From Pseudomonas nunensis (GTDB taxonomy: Bacteria; Pseudomonadota; Gammaproteobacteria; Pseudomonadales; Pseudomonadaceae), in NCBI RefSeq assembly GCF_024296925.1, contig NZ_CP101125.1:374501-438500 (forward strand): a stretch of DNA of 64,000 bases, read 5' to 3'. Shown in pieces: positions 63,057 through 64,000 of this stretch; within the stretch, counting starts at the first letter, position 1, and each line of letters opens with the position of its first letter. A program made the position numbers and the translations under genes. The notes under the pieces were generated by a model that saw only the letters and a program-made list of their open reading frames with translations, did no database searches and was not told the origin of the DNA.

Positions 63057-63806
63057 ATGACCGAAGCCATCCAACTTGAACGCGAGCGCGGTCTGCTGAC
63101 GCTGCGCCTCAATCGCCCGGACAAGAAAAACGCCCTGACCCGCGCCATGTACAGCCGCTTGGCCGAAGCGCTGAAACAGGCCGACAGCGATCCGGAAATC
63201 AACGCGGTGCTGATCACTGGCAGCAGCGAATGCTTCACCGCCGGCAACGACATCGCCGACTTCATCCAGCAGCCACCGAGCAGCCTCGACAGCCCGGTGT
63301 TTCACTTCATGCTCAACCTGCTCGAATTCAGCAAACCGGTGATCGCCGCCGTGGCCGGCCCGGCGGTGGGGATCGGCACGACGCTGTTGCTGCATTGCGA
63401 TCTGGTCTACGTCAGCCGCGATGCGCGGTTGCGCATGCCGTTCGTCAATCTCGGGTTATGCCCGGAGTTTGGCTCCAGCCTGATCCTGCCGCGTTTGCTT
63501 GGCCAAGCCAAAGCTGCGGAATTATTGTTGCTCGGCGAAGGATTCACGGGGGAACAAGCAGCGGCTTGGGGGATTGCCACCGAAGCGCTGGGCAGTGGCG
63601 AAGCGGCATTGGCCAAGGCGCGAGAGATGGCGTTGAAGTTTGAAGCGTTGCCGATCGAAGCGGTGCGCATCAGCAAGCAATTGATGAAAGCCCCGGATCG
63701 GGAACTGATCCGCCAGGTGATCGAGGAGGAGGGCGCGCTGTTCACCCAACGGCTGCGCTCGCCGGAAGCGATGGCGGCGTTGTCGGGGTTTATTAACCGG
63801 CATTGA
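63057..63806 (+). CDS. Enoyl-CoA hydratase/isomerase family protein
   Basis: A 249-residue crotonase-fold protein. Typical parts are LRLNRPDKKNALTRAMY, the oxyanion-hole stretch FTAGNDIADF and AVAGPAVGIGTTLLLHCDLVY with the second backbone NH; PFVNLGLCPEFGSSLILPRLLG carries the catalytic Glu region. The start at 63057 (MTEAIQ) follows GAGAG. It is the last gene of the sadC operon by spacing (31 bases). It probably acts on short or medium acyl-CoA; the substrate is unknown. Confidence 0.87.
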   Translation: MTEAIQLERERGLLTLRLNRPDKKNALTRAMYSRLAEALKQADSDPEINAVLITGSSECFTAGNDIADFIQQPPSSLDSPVFHFMLNLLEFSKPVIAAVAGPAVGIGTTLLLHCDLVYVSRDARLRMPFVNLGLCPEFGSSLILPRLLGQAKAAELLLLGEGFTGEQAAAWGIATEALGSGEAALAKAREMALKFEALPIEAVRISKQLMKAPDRELIRQVIEEEGALFTQRLRSPEAMAALSGFINRH

Positions 63807-63828
63807 ATGTGTGGTGGTCGGGCTGGCG

Positions 63829-63926
63829 CCTTCGCGAGCAAGCTCGCTCCCACAGTTGATTGGGGTGTTTCCACATTTTGTGTCCCCCCGCAAAACCCCT
63901 GTGGGAGCGAGCTTGCTCGCGAAGGC
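63829..63926. repeat. REP pair (tail-to-tail)
   Basis: TTCGCGAGCAAGCTCGCTCC and GTGGGAGCGAGCTTGCTCGC point outward, after the enoyl-CoA hydratase stop. Confidence 0.9.
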
Positions 63927-63963
63927 GTCAACCCAGACAACACATCCCCAGGATCAGAAACCA

Positions 63964-63995
63964 AAAAGCCCCGCCATTCACATGGCGGGGCTTTT
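63964..63995 (+). terminator. Terminator near the right edge
   Basis: Fourteen perfect pairs (AAAAGCCCCGCCAT and complement) with a TCAC loop and A/T runs on both sides. It can serve the enoyl-CoA hydratase operon or a gene entering from the right. Confidence 0.85.
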
Positions 63996-64000
63996 GACTT

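Overview
The window is a chromosomal segment of a fluorescent Pseudomonas, most likely of the P. fluorescens group. The base composition is GC-rich. The gaps between genes are full of Pseudomonas-type REP elements built on GTGGGAGCGGGCTTGCTCGC. The gene order in two blocks (about 0.3-22.9 kb and 59.0-63.8 kb) follows, as I remember it, P. aeruginosa PAO1 around PA4381-PA4360 and PA4333-PA4330. No rRNA, tRNA, CRISPR array, integrase or transposase gene was seen.

Left block (0-23 kb), envelope and housekeeping: the start of a sulfatase/LTA-synthase-family gene; the zinc/iron-sensing ColR-ColS two-component system with a methyltransferase, an LPS-kinase-family gene and a small exported protein; a MexVW-type RND efflux pair with no outer-membrane partner; a four-gene set probably linked to iron or metal handling (two imelysins, a di-haem DUF1111 oxidoreductase, DUF1513) behind a Fur-like palindrome; the c-di-GMP phosphodiesterase BifA; iron superoxide dismutase; a LysE/ArgO exporter with an ACT-domain protein and ArgP; a short-chain epimerase; and a membrane-anchored coiled-coil protein. 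Between bifA and sodB lie a non-coding repeat region and a candidate structured RNA ahead of a shortened DUF6124 gene.

Middle block (23-48 kb), accessory metabolism: a double-Cache secreted protein, a 14-TM drug exporter, pobA/pobR (4-hydroxybenzoate), a LysR regulator with a divergent metallo-beta-lactamase-fold gene and an NAD(P)-binding gene. A LysR-controlled cluster then follows: a ThDP decarboxylase of the 5-guanidino-2-oxopentanoate type, an aldehyde dehydrogenase and a polyamine-type ABC importer, which together suggest uptake and oxidation of a guanidino or amine compound. After several small enzymes and regulators comes a 2-oxoglutarate/dicarboxylate-type MFS carrier beside a sigma-54-dependent two-component system (MifSR/DctBD type). 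The carrier promoter has a good -24/-12 sigma-54 element and two phased upstream dyads.

Right block (48-64 kb): a Tc insecticidal-type toxin operon made of one TcB (SpvB-type shell) and two tandem TcC proteins with unrelated C-terminal cargo regions and no TcA subunit in the window. The operon is preceded by a perfect 20-bp lux-box palindrome, which points to quorum-sensing or LuxR-solo control. Then come class I fumarase, a SadC-like diguanylate cyclase, a plant-type ferredoxin reductase and an enoyl-CoA hydratase. SadC and BifA, known opponents in c-di-GMP control, are both present.

Most promising leads: the lux-box-controlled orphan TcB-TcC-TcC operon with its two uncharacterised cargo domains; the structured RNA at 17.4-17.6 kb, whose long stem is kept by G-U pairs on one strand only; and the sigma-54 enhancer architecture at 45.0-45.15 kb.
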